Source of the DNA: Clostridia bacterium
GTDB lineage: Bacteria > Bacillota_A > Clostridia > Christensenellales > Aristaeellaceae
Length of the DNA stretch: 22,343 nucleotides
Direction of reading: 5' to 3'
NCBI GenBank assembly: GCA_017397695.1
Contig: JAFQIF010000109.1
Span: forward strand, 1-22,343
Shown here: piece by piece, positions 1 through 7,511 of the stretch
How the letters are laid out: each line of letters starts with the position of its first letter
Position numbering within the stretch: position 1 is the first letter of the stretch
Program-made: the position numbers and the translations under genes
The notes under the pieces: generated by a model
The model's input: the letters and a program-made list of their open reading frames with translations, nothing else
Told to the model about the DNA's origin: nothing
Database searches by the model: none

Positions 1-328
1 GAAAGAGGCGTTTGAGCTTCTGGGTGTGCTGATCTCCGGTGGTGAGCAGCGCATCGGTATCCTGGTGATGATCACCAGACATTACAGACAGATGATGCAT
101 CTGTGCGCCATGCAGCAGGATCGGCAGCCGCAGGCTCAGATTGCTAAGGCGCTGGGCGTGCCGCCGTTTGCTATTACCCGTTTGTCGCGTCAGGTGGGAA
201 AAAGGCCGTATGAATCGCTGAAGCGCTGTGTGGAAATGTGTGTGCAGGCGGACTATGATATCAAACGCGGCGCGCTGCGCGAGGATGCGGCGCTGGAGCG
301 GTTGATGCTTGTGCTTGCCAGAAGCTGA
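1..328 (+). CDS. holA: DNA polymerase III subunit delta, C-terminal part (partial)
   Basis: The open frame enters from the left edge (first full codon at position 2) and ends at a TGA at 326-328, so only about the last 108 residues are present. The segment is all helical and resembles the C-terminal collar domain of the clamp-loader delta subunit: the run LGVLISGGEQRIGILVMI is followed by a short helix pair and the LGVPPFAITRLSRQ motif that is typical of HolA. In the family the delta subunit opens the beta sliding clamp within the replicative polymerase. The N-terminal AAA-like domains are outside the window and cannot be checked. A terminator follows directly, so this looks like the last gene of its transcription unit. 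Confidence 0.8.
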   Translation, partial: KEAFELLGVLISGGEQRIGILVMITRHYRQMMHLCAMQQDRQPQAQIAKALGVPPFAITRLSRQVGKRPYESLKRCVEMCVQADYDIKRGALREDAALERLMLVLARS

Positions 329-335
329 GAACAAT

Positions 336-376
336 AAATCCCTCTTCGCATAGGCTGATGCGGGAGGGATTTTTTT
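336..376 (+). terminator. Intrinsic terminator after holA
   Basis: A 9-bp stem (AAATCCCTC at 336-344 with GAGGGATTT at 364-372) is extended inward by CGCAT (347-351) and ATGCG (358-362) and is followed by a run of seven T residues. It lies 8 bases after the holA stop. On the opposite strand there is no good T run, so it mainly serves the plus strand. Confidence 0.85.
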
Positions 377-534
377 ATGCTGTACAGCAAGGAGCGTTTT
401 TTTCGGGTTTATCCAATTGTCGTAATGCGGCCTGCGCTGACACTGTTTGAGGCTTCTGTGCTGCCGGCGAAAGAGCGGCGGGCATATGGCGCGCTGTCCA
501 TGATTCCGCGCGCATATGACGTGGGGAATGTGAA

Positions 535-1035
535 TCAGCGAGCGAAGATCTGGGTCAGGTAAACATAGCCTTTTTGGTCGACGGCGATGCCGATGCCAAC
601 CTTTGCATGACGGGTGCTCATGATATTTTGCCTGTGCCCGGGCGAAGAAAGAAAAGCAGCCTGCGCCTTTTGGATGGTGGCATGGTGCGCGATGTTTTCG
701 CTCGCGGCAGCGTATGAATAGCCAAATCGGGTGAGCATCTGACGCACATCTCCGTATGTTGGCGAGGTATGTGCGAAATACTGATTGTCGCGCATGTCCT
801 CGGATTTGAGACGGGCGATGCGGCAGAGCTGCGGGTCGATTGCAAGCGGCGGCAGATTATAGCGCGCGCGGTCGGAATTCAGAAGATTTCCTGCCGTTTG
901 CTCTTGCGCTGACAGGGAAGCTGTTGTATAATGTGCGGCGAAAGAAGAATCACCTGCGGCAGGCGAAATGCCGCCGGCGGTCATCAGCATCAGGGCGATG
1001 AGGGTGGCTGCTGTTTTTCGGCCTTTGTTGTTCAT
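535..1035 (-). CDS. Secreted CAP-domain (SCP/YkwD-like) protein
   Basis: A 166-residue protein with a basic start and a hydrophobic stretch (LIALMLMTAGGISPAAG) that reads as a signal peptide cleaved around residues 26-28. The rest is one CAP domain: early LLNSDRARYNLPPL, then YFAHTSP, the ENIAHH segment and SSPGHRQNIMS, giving the two histidines and the acidic residue that form the conserved CAP pocket. A good ribosome site (AGGAGGT) lies 4 bases before the ATG. Bacterial YkwD-type CAP proteins are secreted or wall-associated; their activity is mostly unknown, and some spore-associated examples exist. It stands alone, divergent from the zinc-finger gene at 1158. The domain assignment is firm; a specific function is not. 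Confidence 0.88.
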   Translation of the reverse strand: MNNKGRKTAATLIALMLMTAGGISPAAGDSSFAAHYTTASLSAQEQTAGNLLNSDRARYNLPPLAIDPQLCRIARLKSEDMRDNQYFAHTSPTYGDVRQMLTRFGYSYAAASENIAHHATIQKAQAAFLSSPGHRQNIMSTRHAKVGIGIAVDQKGYVYLTQIFAR

Positions 1036-1073
1036 GTGTACCTCCTGTATCTGGGTTGAGTGGAACGCTGAAC

Positions 1074-1103
1074 AGTGTAACGCCGTGCAGGTGCATGATG
1101 CAA
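1074..1103 (-). promoter_or_regulatory. Putative promoter of the CAP-domain gene
   Basis: Read on the minus strand: TTGCAT (1098-1103), 18-base spacer, TACACT (1074-1079), placed about 40 bases before the ATG. It is the best sigma-A-like match in the divergent gap, but both boxes are imperfect. Confidence 0.4.
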
Positions 1104-1157
1104 CAGTTCTGGCAGAGGATTGCCATGGGAAATATACACTGATCAGGAGGATGGCCT

Positions 1158-1556
1158 ATGGGCTTTATCAAGTGTCCGAGATGTGAACTCAATTACATCC
1201 GTGAAGAAGAACAGTACTGCTCTGTGTGCAGGCGTGAGATGAAGGGTGAGGTACACGAGGATCCGTTCGAGCTGTGCTCGATCTGCAACGAGAATCCTGT
1301 GATGCCGGGCAAGGATGTCTGCCCGATGTGCTACAAGGAAATGAACCAGCAGCAGGGCCTGCGCGGCGATTCTACCGACGAGCCGGAAACGACGCCGGAT
1401 GTGTCTATTGACATGGAGGACGTTTCCGAAATGCAGGAGATCGAGCTGGAGACGCTGCCGGAGGATATGCCGGCAGAGATCGGCGAGCAGCTTTCTTTGG
1501 AGGCGGAGCAGAGCCGCGAGGCTGAGGAAGACGAAGAGGACGAAGACGAGCTGTAA
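1158..1556 (+). CDS. Zinc-ribbon protein with acidic tail, function unknown
   Basis: A 132-residue cytoplasmic protein. Four CxxC pairs at about residues 6/9, 21/24, 40/43 and 55/58 can bind two zinc ions, arranged as two short zinc ribbons in the first 60 residues. The second half has no cysteines and is strongly acidic, ending in EAEEDEEDEDEL; it is likely disordered. A clear ribosome site (CAGGAGG at 1144-1150) precedes the ATG. The gene ends 25 bases before the metallophosphoesterase, so the two are probably co-transcribed. Zinc ribbons of this kind often bind nucleic acid or act as adaptors, but nothing here fixes a role; the acidic tail could also mimic nucleic acid. I do not recognise a named family. 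Confidence 0.75.
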   Translation: MGFIKCPRCELNYIREEEQYCSVCRREMKGEVHEDPFELCSICNENPVMPGKDVCPMCYKEMNQQQGLRGDSTDEPETTPDVSIDMEDVSEMQEIELETLPEDMPAEIGEQLSLEAEQSREAEEDEEDEDEL

Positions 1557-1581
1557 GCGCTTGGGTCAGTGAGGTGAAGGC

Positions 1582-2304
1582 GTGCGCATTTTTGCAATCG
1601 GCGATTTGCATTTGCCGGGTGGCGACAAGAAGCCGATGGACGTTTTCGGCCCGCACTGGGAGAACCATTTTGAGCGCATCAGTGACGATTGGCGCAGCAA
1701 AGTGACCGAGGAGGACATTGTGCTCATCCCGGGGGATATCTCCTGGGCGATGCAGCTGGATAAGGCGCTGGAGGATCTTCGGCGCATTGCCCGGCTGCCG
1801 GGTAGAAAGCTGATCCTGCGTGGTAATCATGATTTCTGGTGGTCCTCGCTTACGCAGCTGCGCTGCAGCCTGCCGGAAAACATGTACGCTGTGCAGAATG
1901 ACGCCTATGACGCAGGCGATGTCGTCTTCTGCGGTACACGCGGCTGGACGCTGCCGCAGGCCGGCAATGCCGAACCGATGGATGGTCCGCCCTCGTCGCA
2001 GGATGAAAAGCTCTACCGGCGAGAGGCGATGCGCCTGGAGATGTCACTCAAGGCGGCAAAGCGCCTGGCGGGTGAACGGCCGGTGTTTGCGATGATGCAC
2101 TATCCGCCGCTGCTGCCGGAGTATGCGCGCGGGGGAACGGAGTTTGCGCGGCTTCTGACGGCGTATGGCGTCAAGCGGTGTGTGTATGGTCATCTGCATG
2201 GACCGAGTGTTCAGCGGGGCTACAATGGCCTGTATAACGATGTACAGTACGATCTGGTATCCTGCGATGCGCTTGGTTTTGTGCTCAAGGATGTCAGCTT
2301 GTAA
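1582..2304 (+). CDS. Calcineurin-like metallophosphoesterase
   Basis: A 240-residue soluble protein starting at GTG 1582, with GAGGTG (1571-1576) as ribosome site. All metal-binding motifs of the calcineurin-like phosphoesterase fold are present in order: GDLH (D8, H10), GDISW (D52), GNHD (N82, H83, D84), MMHYPP (H173) and GHLHG (H204, H206). These residues hold a two-metal centre that hydrolyses phosphomono- or phosphodiesters. The length and the FWW after GNHD suit the group of bacterial predicted phosphohydrolases related to COG1768. The substrate is unknown. It follows the zinc-ribbon gene closely and is followed by a terminator, so it probably ends a two-gene unit. Confidence 0.85.
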   Translation: MRIFAIGDLHLPGGDKKPMDVFGPHWENHFERISDDWRSKVTEEDIVLIPGDISWAMQLDKALEDLRRIARLPGRKLILRGNHDFWWSSLTQLRCSLPENMYAVQNDAYDAGDVVFCGTRGWTLPQAGNAEPMDGPPSSQDEKLYRREAMRLEMSLKAAKRLAGERPVFAMMHYPPLLPEYARGGTEFARLLTAYGVKRCVYGHLHGPSVQRGYNGLYNDVQYDLVSCDALGFVLKDVSL

Positions 2305-2324
2305 AAACTAAAATATATGCAGCG

Positions 2325-2363
2325 AAAGAACGTTTGGTAAAAGTTGCCGGACGTTCTTTTTTG
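2325..2363 (+). terminator. Intrinsic terminator after the metallophosphoesterase
   Basis: A 9-bp stem AAAGAACGT (2325-2333) with ACGTTCTTT (2351-2359) followed by a T-rich tract, 20 bases after the stop codon. Confidence 0.85.
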
Positions 2364-2435
2364 TTTTACAGGAAATTACAAAAATGTGCAGAGAGTGCAG
2401 AGGATCTTCGGAATGAAAAGTGATTCGGAAGTTGG

Positions 2436-2458
2436 AGCGGCTACCAGCCGCTTTTTGT
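2436..2458 (+). terminator. Second terminator-like hairpin upstream of mraZ
   Basis: AGCGGCT (2436-2442), a 3-base loop and AGCCGCT (2446-2452), followed by TTTTG. It lies 73 bases beyond the first terminator with no gene between. It may be a back-up terminator, or the end of a short RNA; no clear promoter for such an RNA is seen. Confidence 0.6.
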
Positions 2459-2554
2459 ATTCTTCTGTATAAATGTGCAGTGCAGATGCGTTACAGACCG
2501 TTTGTTACACAAATGTTACGAGCTTCCGGGGGATTTAGCAAATTCTTCATCGCC

Positions 2555-2613
2555 AAAGTGCTTGAAAAGTGGTGGAAAATGGTGTAAAGTAATTGAGAAA
2601 GGGTGAAAAGTGG
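2555..2613 (+). repeat. MraZ-box repeat array
   Basis: Six copies of an AAAGTGG-like unit follow one another at roughly 10-base steps: AAAGTG (2555), AAAGTGG (2566), AAAATGG (2576), AAAGTA (2586), AAAGGG (2598) and AAAGTGG (2607). MraZ proteins are known to bind short direct repeats spaced by about one helical turn upstream of mraZ, and in several bacteria the unit is close to AAAGTG. The array ends 28 bases before the chosen mraZ start. The spacing varies by one or two bases and the fifth copy is the weakest. Confidence 0.75.
2562..2590 (+). promoter_or_regulatory. Putative mraZ / dcw promoter inside the MraZ boxes
   Basis: TTGAAA (2562-2567), a 17-base spacer, TAAAGT (2585-2590). Both boxes overlap MraZ-like repeats, so binding of MraZ would compete directly with RNA polymerase. 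Transcription would start near 2597, about 45 bases before mraZ. Confidence 0.55.
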
Positions 2614-2641
2614 TTGACTAAGGGAAGGAGGGATGTCACGC

Positions 2642-3094
2642 ATGGCTCAGACGGCGTTTTCTGGCTCTTTTGACCATTCTTTGGATGGCAAGGGCCGCGT
2701 GATTATCCCGGCGTCTTTCCGCGAAGCACTTGGTGAGGATTTCACCATCACCATTAACCCTAATAAGACAGCTGTGGCCATCTACCCCAAGGCGATGTGG
2801 GATCAGCAGCTTGAGCGCCTGTCCCATATCAATCCCATGGACAAGATTGGACTCAAATATGAGCGCTATGTGATGAGTGTTTCCTTCTCCGGCAACAGCA
2901 TGGATGCTCAGGGCCGCGTGCTCATCCCCATGAAGCTGAGAAACAAGATCGGCCTTGCGCGCGATATCGTGTTTGTCGGTCTGAATCACTATATTGAGAT
3001 CTGGGATGCCGAGGTCTATGCGCGGATGGAAGCGGAGACCGAGGACGACTTCGAGAATCTGGCGGATTACGTCTACGAAAAGTATCCGCTGTGA
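2642..3094 (+). CDS. mraZ: Transcriptional regulator MraZ
   Basis: A 150-residue protein with two SpoVT/AbrB-like MraZ repeats, each holding the signature: DGKGRVIIPASFR near residue 13 and DAQGRVLIPMKLR near residue 87. MraZ is a ring-forming DNA-binding protein that regulates its own operon at the head of the dcw cluster. An earlier ATG at 2633 lies only one base after the AAGGAGG site (2625-2631), which is too close; ATG 2642 leaves about 10 bases and is preferred. The repeat array just upstream is the expected target, indicating autoregulation. The gene that normally follows, rsmH, is absent. Confidence 0.93.
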   Translation: MAQTAFSGSFDHSLDGKGRVIIPASFREALGEDFTITINPNKTAVAIYPKAMWDQQLERLSHINPMDKIGLKYERYVMSVSFSGNSMDAQGRVLIPMKLRNKIGLARDIVFVGLNHYIEIWDAEVYARMEAETEDDFENLADYVYEKYPL

Positions 3095-3174
3095 TGATGA
3101 AACTGCCGCTTGAGCTGGCGGCATAGAACGGAATATTGCGCACAGGAACAAAGAGGTTCTTGACGGAAAGGCGA

Positions 3175-3846
3175 GTGAATACACTGATGGCAGGCACGTA
3201 CAAGGCGCGCGCTACGCGCGGAAAATACAGCCAGGCCGGTTATGTGAGGGATACCAACCTGTATATCGCAGATGTGCCCGCAGGCTCCCTGCAGGATGAT
3301 CTGCGCGATTACAATCGCGCGGGCTATCGCAGCGCCCGGCCGTGGAATGAGACGCCCGATCCGGTGTTTGAGGCGGTGCAGGCGGCTGAAACGGCGGCGC
3401 CGGTGGTTCGCCATAAGCGCGTACGGCAGCAGTCCTTTCTGGATAAGCTGTCCGCGCAGGCCAGGCGTGAGCGCAAGGATGTGCTGGTATGCATTGTGCT
3501 GGCGGCGGTGATCATGATGATGACCGCGGCCTGGGGCCAGAAGATGATCCAGGGCGTGGATATTCAGCGCAGCATCAACAATTATCATGCGAGTACCGTG
3601 GCCTTTGAGCGGGAGAATGAGCGCCTGGCGCAGCAGCTTGAGTTGGCACGCGGCGGCGAACGTATCCGCAACCTGGCCCAAAATGAGCTGGGCATGCTGC
3701 GCCCGGAACGCGCGCAGCATCACACGATTTACATTCAGACGCCGGATACCTCGGCAGAGCAGACGGCACAGAACAGCGAGGAGCCCAGAATGGAATTGCT
3801 CGACATTCTGCTGGGCTTGCTCAACGTGCTTCATATCGGGGAGTGA
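3175..3846 (+). CDS. ftsL: FtsL-like septum protein with long cytoplasmic N-terminus
   Basis: About 223 residues with one membrane segment (DVLVCIVLAAVIMMMTAAWG, about residues 102-121), then a coiled coil (AFERENERLAQQLELA) and the conserved-looking IRNLAQNELGMLRPE. This is the FtsL/DivIC plan: a bitopic protein whose extracellular coiled coil binds DivIB and DivIC and activates the FtsW-PBP pair. Position between mraZ and the PBP gene fits ftsL exactly. Unusual are the basic, tyrosine-rich cytoplasmic region of about 100 residues and a hydrophobic tail (LLDILLGLLNVLHIGE); classical FtsL is near 100-120 residues in total. GTG 3175 follows GGAAAGG by 4 bases; ATG 3187 is an alternative start. 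Sequence similarity in this family is weak, so position carries much of the call. Confidence 0.75.
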   Translation: MNTLMAGTYKARATRGKYSQAGYVRDTNLYIADVPAGSLQDDLRDYNRAGYRSARPWNETPDPVFEAVQAAETAAPVVRHKRVRQQSFLDKLSAQARRERKDVLVCIVLAAVIMMMTAAWGQKMIQGVDIQRSINNYHASTVAFERENERLAQQLELARGGERIRNLAQNELGMLRPERAQHHTIYIQTPDTSAEQTAQNSEEPRMELLDILLGLLNVLHIGE

Positions 3847-3852
3847 GAGGGC

Positions 3853-5976
3853 TTGCGGTCACCGGGAGCCACCGTACGAAAGCGGCTGGTCCTGTTGACA
3901 GGCGGATTCTTCCTCCTTTTTCTTTGTGTTGTCATTCGGCTTGCCGATTTGCAGATCGTCAGGAGCGAAGAACTGACCGGACGCGGCGTCCGGCAATGGA
4001 CGAGAAAGAGCACCGTTGCTGCGAGACGCGGAGATATTGTTGATACCAACGGAAAACTTTTGGCGCAGTCCATCACCAGCTACACGCTCAGCGCAGCTGT
4101 TCGCGATGTGAGCGATGTTGATGGGCTTGCTTCCGTGCTTGAGCGGGAATTGGGCATACCGGCAGAAAGAACAAAAAAACGCCTTTCCGGCACAAACGCC
4201 GCCATGGTTACATTGGCGCGGCAGGTATCCCGGGAGGATACAGACCGGCTTCGCGCGATTCTCGCAGACGAAAAGCACCCGGAATATAACCGGATACAGG
4301 GAATTGTATTTGACGAAGACGTCAGCAGATGGTATCCTATAGGTAATGCCCTTGCGCAGATTCTGGGTTTGTGCAATGTGGATGGCGTGGGGCAGAGCGG
4401 TCTTGAGCTTAAGTACGAGGATGTACTGGCCGGCCAGCCTGGCAGGCTCGTGACCGAGGTGGACGCGAGAGCCAAAACGCTGCCTGATGGTGTGACGATG
4501 TACGTGCCTGCCCAGGCGGGCAATACGATCCGGCTGACGATCGACAGGGAAGTGCAGAGCGCTGTGGAACGCGCCGTGCGCGAATGCGCACAGGTGAATG
4601 AGGCGCAGCGTGTACAGGCGGTTGTGATGGATGTGGACACTGGCGCGGTGCTTTCCGTGGCGATGTATCCTTCGTATGACCCGGCGGACCCGCCGCGTGA
4701 GGATGCGCAGCTGCTCAGCGAGCTGATGCGCATCACGGTGCTGTCCGATGTATACGAACCGGGCTCGACGTTCAAAATGCTGACGGCGGCTGCAGCGATC
4801 GATTGCGGCGCTACCACGCCTCAGGAAGGATTCTATTGCTCGGGCCGCATTACGGTGGACGGCAGCACGGTACGCTGCTGGGGCGCGCCGCATGGTGCGG
4901 AATCGATGCGGGAAGCGCTGGAAAACTCCTGTAACCCTGTCTTTACGCAGCTGGCGCTGCGGCTGGGCAGCGACAGGCTGTATCGGTATCTGCATGCATT
5001 CGGACTGGGCAGGAAGACCGGCATTGATCTATATGGTGAAGCTTCGGGTATTTTGATCCCCGAAAAACGCGTCAAGGATGTGGACCTTGCACGTATAGGC
5101 TTTGGCCAGAGCGTGGCGGTTACCCCGATCCAGATGATTGCGGCAGCATGTGCGGTGGTCAACGGCGGCCGCCTGATGAAGCCGCATCTGGTGGAGGCCA
5201 TCCTCGACGAGGCTGGTGAGGAGATCGAGGTCATCAGCCCGACGGTGGTGTCCAATCCCATCTCTGCCGAAACGAGCGCAACGATGCGCTCGCTGCTGGG
5301 CGGAGTTGTGGCGCAGGGCGGCGGAAAGAACGCGCAGGTCGATGGCTGGTCGGTCGGCGGAAAAACCGGTACTGCGCAGATCTATAAAGACGGAAGAATT
5401 GAAAGAAACCTGCATATCGGTTCATTCGTAGGTTTTGCGCCTGTGGATGCGCCGGAGGTAGCCGTGCTGGTGATTGTGGATGAGGCGCAGGTGAAGCCGG
5501 ATTACGGCGGCACAACGGCTGCGCCGTTTGCCGCACAAATTTTTTCAGAGATTCTGCCGCTGCTGGGCGTGAATAAGACGGATAGCAGCGCGCAGCGCGC
5601 AAAGGTCGCCATGCCGGACGTGACCGGCATGAACGTGACGGATGCCCGAGCGATCCTGCGGGAAGCAGGAATTGATGCGGTTACAGACGGCGTGCAGCAG
5701 ACGGTGACGGGGCAGCTGCCGCCCACAGGTACCAGGGTGCAGGAAGGATTCTGCGCGATGCTCTATGTTACGGGTGAGCGCGCGCCGAAGGCAGAGGAAT
5801 ATACGCAGGTTCCCAATGTGATCGGCCTGCCGGTGCGGGAGAGCGCAATTGCGCTTGAGGAAGCCGGATTGGCCTTTGAAGCGCGGGGAGACGGAATTGC
5901 GATCACACAGAGCCCGGCGGCGGGAACGTACGCTGCGGCTGGAGATACAGTCACGGTCACATACCGGGAACCGTGA
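3853..5976 (+). CDS. spoVD: Class B penicillin-binding protein, SpoVD/PBP2 type, with two PASTA domains
   Basis: A 707-residue transpeptidase starting at TTG 3853. Residues 8-35 form a basic-then-hydrophobic membrane anchor; a pedestal domain follows. The penicillin-binding domain has the three active-site motifs: STFK with nucleophile S305 and K308, SCN at 359-361, and KTG at 504-506. Two PASTA domains close the protein, beginning near 585 (AMPDVTGMN) and 655 (QVPNVIGLP). The enzyme cross-links septal peptidoglycan outside the membrane with its glycosyltransferase partner FtsW/SpoVE. In spore formers the PASTA-bearing paralogue here is SpoVD, while in others this gene is the general division PBP; the sequence alone does not settle which. 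It lies 6 bases after the ftsL-like gene. Confidence 0.93.
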   Translation: MRSPGATVRKRLVLLTGGFFLLFLCVVIRLADLQIVRSEELTGRGVRQWTRKSTVAARRGDIVDTNGKLLAQSITSYTLSAAVRDVSDVDGLASVLERELGIPAERTKKRLSGTNAAMVTLARQVSREDTDRLRAILADEKHPEYNRIQGIVFDEDVSRWYPIGNALAQILGLCNVDGVGQSGLELKYEDVLAGQPGRLVTEVDARAKTLPDGVTMYVPAQAGNTIRLTIDREVQSAVERAVRECAQVNEAQRVQAVVMDVDTGAVLSVAMYPSYDPADPPREDAQLLSELMRITVLSDVYEPGSTFKMLTAAAAIDCGATTPQEGFYCSGRITVDGSTVRCWGAPHGAESMREALENSCNPVFTQLALRLGSDRLYRYLHAFGLGRKTGIDLYGEASGILIPEKRVKDVDLARIGFGQSVAVTPIQMIAAACAVVNGGRLMKPHLVEAILDEAGEEIEVISPTVVSNPISAETSATMRSLLGGVVAQGGGKNAQVDGWSVGGKTGTAQIYKDGRIERNLHIGSFVGFAPVDAPEVAVLVIVDEAQVKPDYGGTTAAPFAAQIFSEILPLLGVNKTDSSAQRAKVAMPDVTGMNVTDARAILREAGIDAVTDGVQQTVTGQLPPTGTRVQEGFCAMLYVTGERAPKAEEYTQVPNVIGLPVRESAIALEEAGLAFEARGDGIAITQSPAAGTYAAAGDTVTVTYREP

Positions 5977-6009
5977 CGCCATGTACGCCATAACAATGGA
6001 GGAATGACA

Positions 6010-7467
6010 ATGAAGCTTTCACAATTGACGCTGAATATGCCGGAGCTTCTGGAGCTGACAGCAGATGCGGAAATCGGTGCGCTGACCGCGAACTCGCGCG
6101 AGAAGTGCAGAAACGGCCTGTTTTTCTGTATCCGCGGCGGCACGGTTGACGCGCATAACTTTGCGCCTCAGGCGATTGAAAACGGATGTGTGGCGCTGGT
6201 GGTGGAGCGCAAGGTGGATATTGACTGTCCGCAGGTGCTGGTAACCGATGTGCGCGCAGCGATGACGCGCATCGCCAGCGCGTTCAACGGCCACCCGCAG
6301 CAGCGCATGAAGCTCATCGGCATTACCGGCACGAAGGGCAAGACGACGACGACTTTCCTGCTCAAGAGTATCTTTGAGGCTGCCGGCATCCGCTGCGGCA
6401 TCATCGGCACGACGGGCTGCATTGCAGGCAACACCAAGCTGCCCAGCCGCTTGACCACGCCGGATCCGATTGAGATGTTCCAGATTCTGCGCATGATGGC
6501 GGACGCCGGCGTGCAGGTGGTGTGCATGGAAGTTTCCGCGCATGCGCTGTATCTGCGCAAGTTGGTCAGCATGACGTTTGAAGCGGCTGCGTATACCAAT
6601 CTGTCACAGGATCACCTTGACTTCTTCGGCACGATGGAGAAGTATTTTGAGGCGAAGAAGCTTCTGTTCTCGGCGGATATGGTCCGCAACGCAGTGATCA
6701 ATGTGGACGAAGAGACCGCACCGCAGATCATGGACGGCCTTACCTGCCCGACGCTGACCTACGGTATCAGCGCCAAGGCGGATCTTTTTGCCCGCGATAT
6801 CGAAATTACGGAGAGCGGCGTATCGTTTACGCTGAGCCTGCGCAACCTGCACTCCGAGCGCATTCATCTGCTGCTCACCGGCATGTTCAATGTCTATAAC
6901 GCCCTGGTGGCCGCTGCTTGCGCGCTGATCGTGGGCGTGGACCTGGAGGATATCAAGAAGGGTCTGGAGGCAGTTGTTTCTGTGCCGGGCCGCGTGGAGA
7001 TGCTCGCCACCGATACGCCGTATCGCATGATCCTGGATTACTCGCATTCCCCGGATGCGCTGGAGAATATCCTGCGTACCGTGCGTGAGTTCTGCCGTGG
7101 ACGCATCATCCTGGTCTTTGGCTGCGGCGGCGACCGCGACAAGGGCAAGCGCCCGATGATGGGCGAGATTGCCGGCAAGCTGTCCGATTATTCGATCCTC
7201 ACCAGCGATAACCCGCGATTTGAGGATCCAATGGACATTCTTGCTGCCATTGAGAAGGGAATTGAGCCCACCGGCGCGAAGTATGAAGTGATCGAAAACC
7301 GCCGCGAGGCGATCCGCCAGGCCATGGAAATGGCTGTGGGCGGCGATATCGTCGTGCTTGCGGGCAAGGGCCATGAGACGTACCAGGACATCTGCGGTGT
7401 GAAGCACCCGTTTGATGAGAAGGAGATCGTCTGTGAGCTGCTTGAAGAGATGAAGCAGAATAACTGA
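6010..7467 (+). CDS. murE: UDP-MurNAc-tripeptide synthetase (meso-DAP ligase)
   Basis: A 485-residue cytoplasmic Mur ligase that adds the third amino acid to UDP-MurNAc-L-Ala-D-Glu. The ATP loop GTKGKTTTT begins at residue 107, the central domain has the HALYLRK and YTNLSQDHLDFFGT segments, and the C-terminal domain carries DNPR (400-403), the motif that selects meso-diaminopimelate in known MurE enzymes. ATG 6004 lies one base after the GGAGG site; ATG 6010 at 8 bases is the better start. It is co-directional with the PBP gene and its 3' neighbour is mraY; murF, usually between them, is missing. Confidence 0.95.
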   Translation: MKLSQLTLNMPELLELTADAEIGALTANSREKCRNGLFFCIRGGTVDAHNFAPQAIENGCVALVVERKVDIDCPQVLVTDVRAAMTRIASAFNGHPQQRMKLIGITGTKGKTTTTFLLKSIFEAAGIRCGIIGTTGCIAGNTKLPSRLTTPDPIEMFQILRMMADAGVQVVCMEVSAHALYLRKLVSMTFEAAAYTNLSQDHLDFFGTMEKYFEAKKLLFSADMVRNAVINVDEETAPQIMDGLTCPTLTYGISAKADLFARDIEITESGVSFTLSLRNLHSERIHLLLTGMFNVYNALVAAACALIVGVDLEDIKKGLEAVVSVPGRVEMLATDTPYRMILDYSHSPDALENILRTVREFCRGRIILVFGCGGDRDKGKRPMMGEIAGKLSDYSILTSDNPRFEDPMDILAAIEKGIEPTGAKYEVIENRREAIRQAMEMAVGGDIVVLAGKGHETYQDICGVKHPFDEKEIVCELLEEMKQNN

Positions 7468-7511
7468 TCCGCCTGAACGCTTTCCCGGCGGAGGATTCGG
7501 AGGAATGACCC

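Noticed and set aside
377..562. Open frame of 61 codons on the plus strand
   Set aside because: Its ATG follows the T run of the holA terminator with no ribosome site, it overlaps the end of the CAP-domain gene, and the product resembles nothing.
1133..1138. TATACA as the -10 box of the zinc-ribbon gene
   Set aside because: It would start the transcript within or after the ribosome site and has no good -35 box.
3097..3129. Ten-codon frame (MMKLPLELAA) directly after mraZ, in the place of rsmH
   Set aside because: Too short to judge, no similarity to the RsmH start, and its bases mostly form a small TGCCGC/GCGGCA hairpin.
3859..4995. Long minus-strand open frame opposite the PBP gene
   Set aside because: Low-complexity His/Arg composition and no start signals; the plus strand has all PBP motifs.
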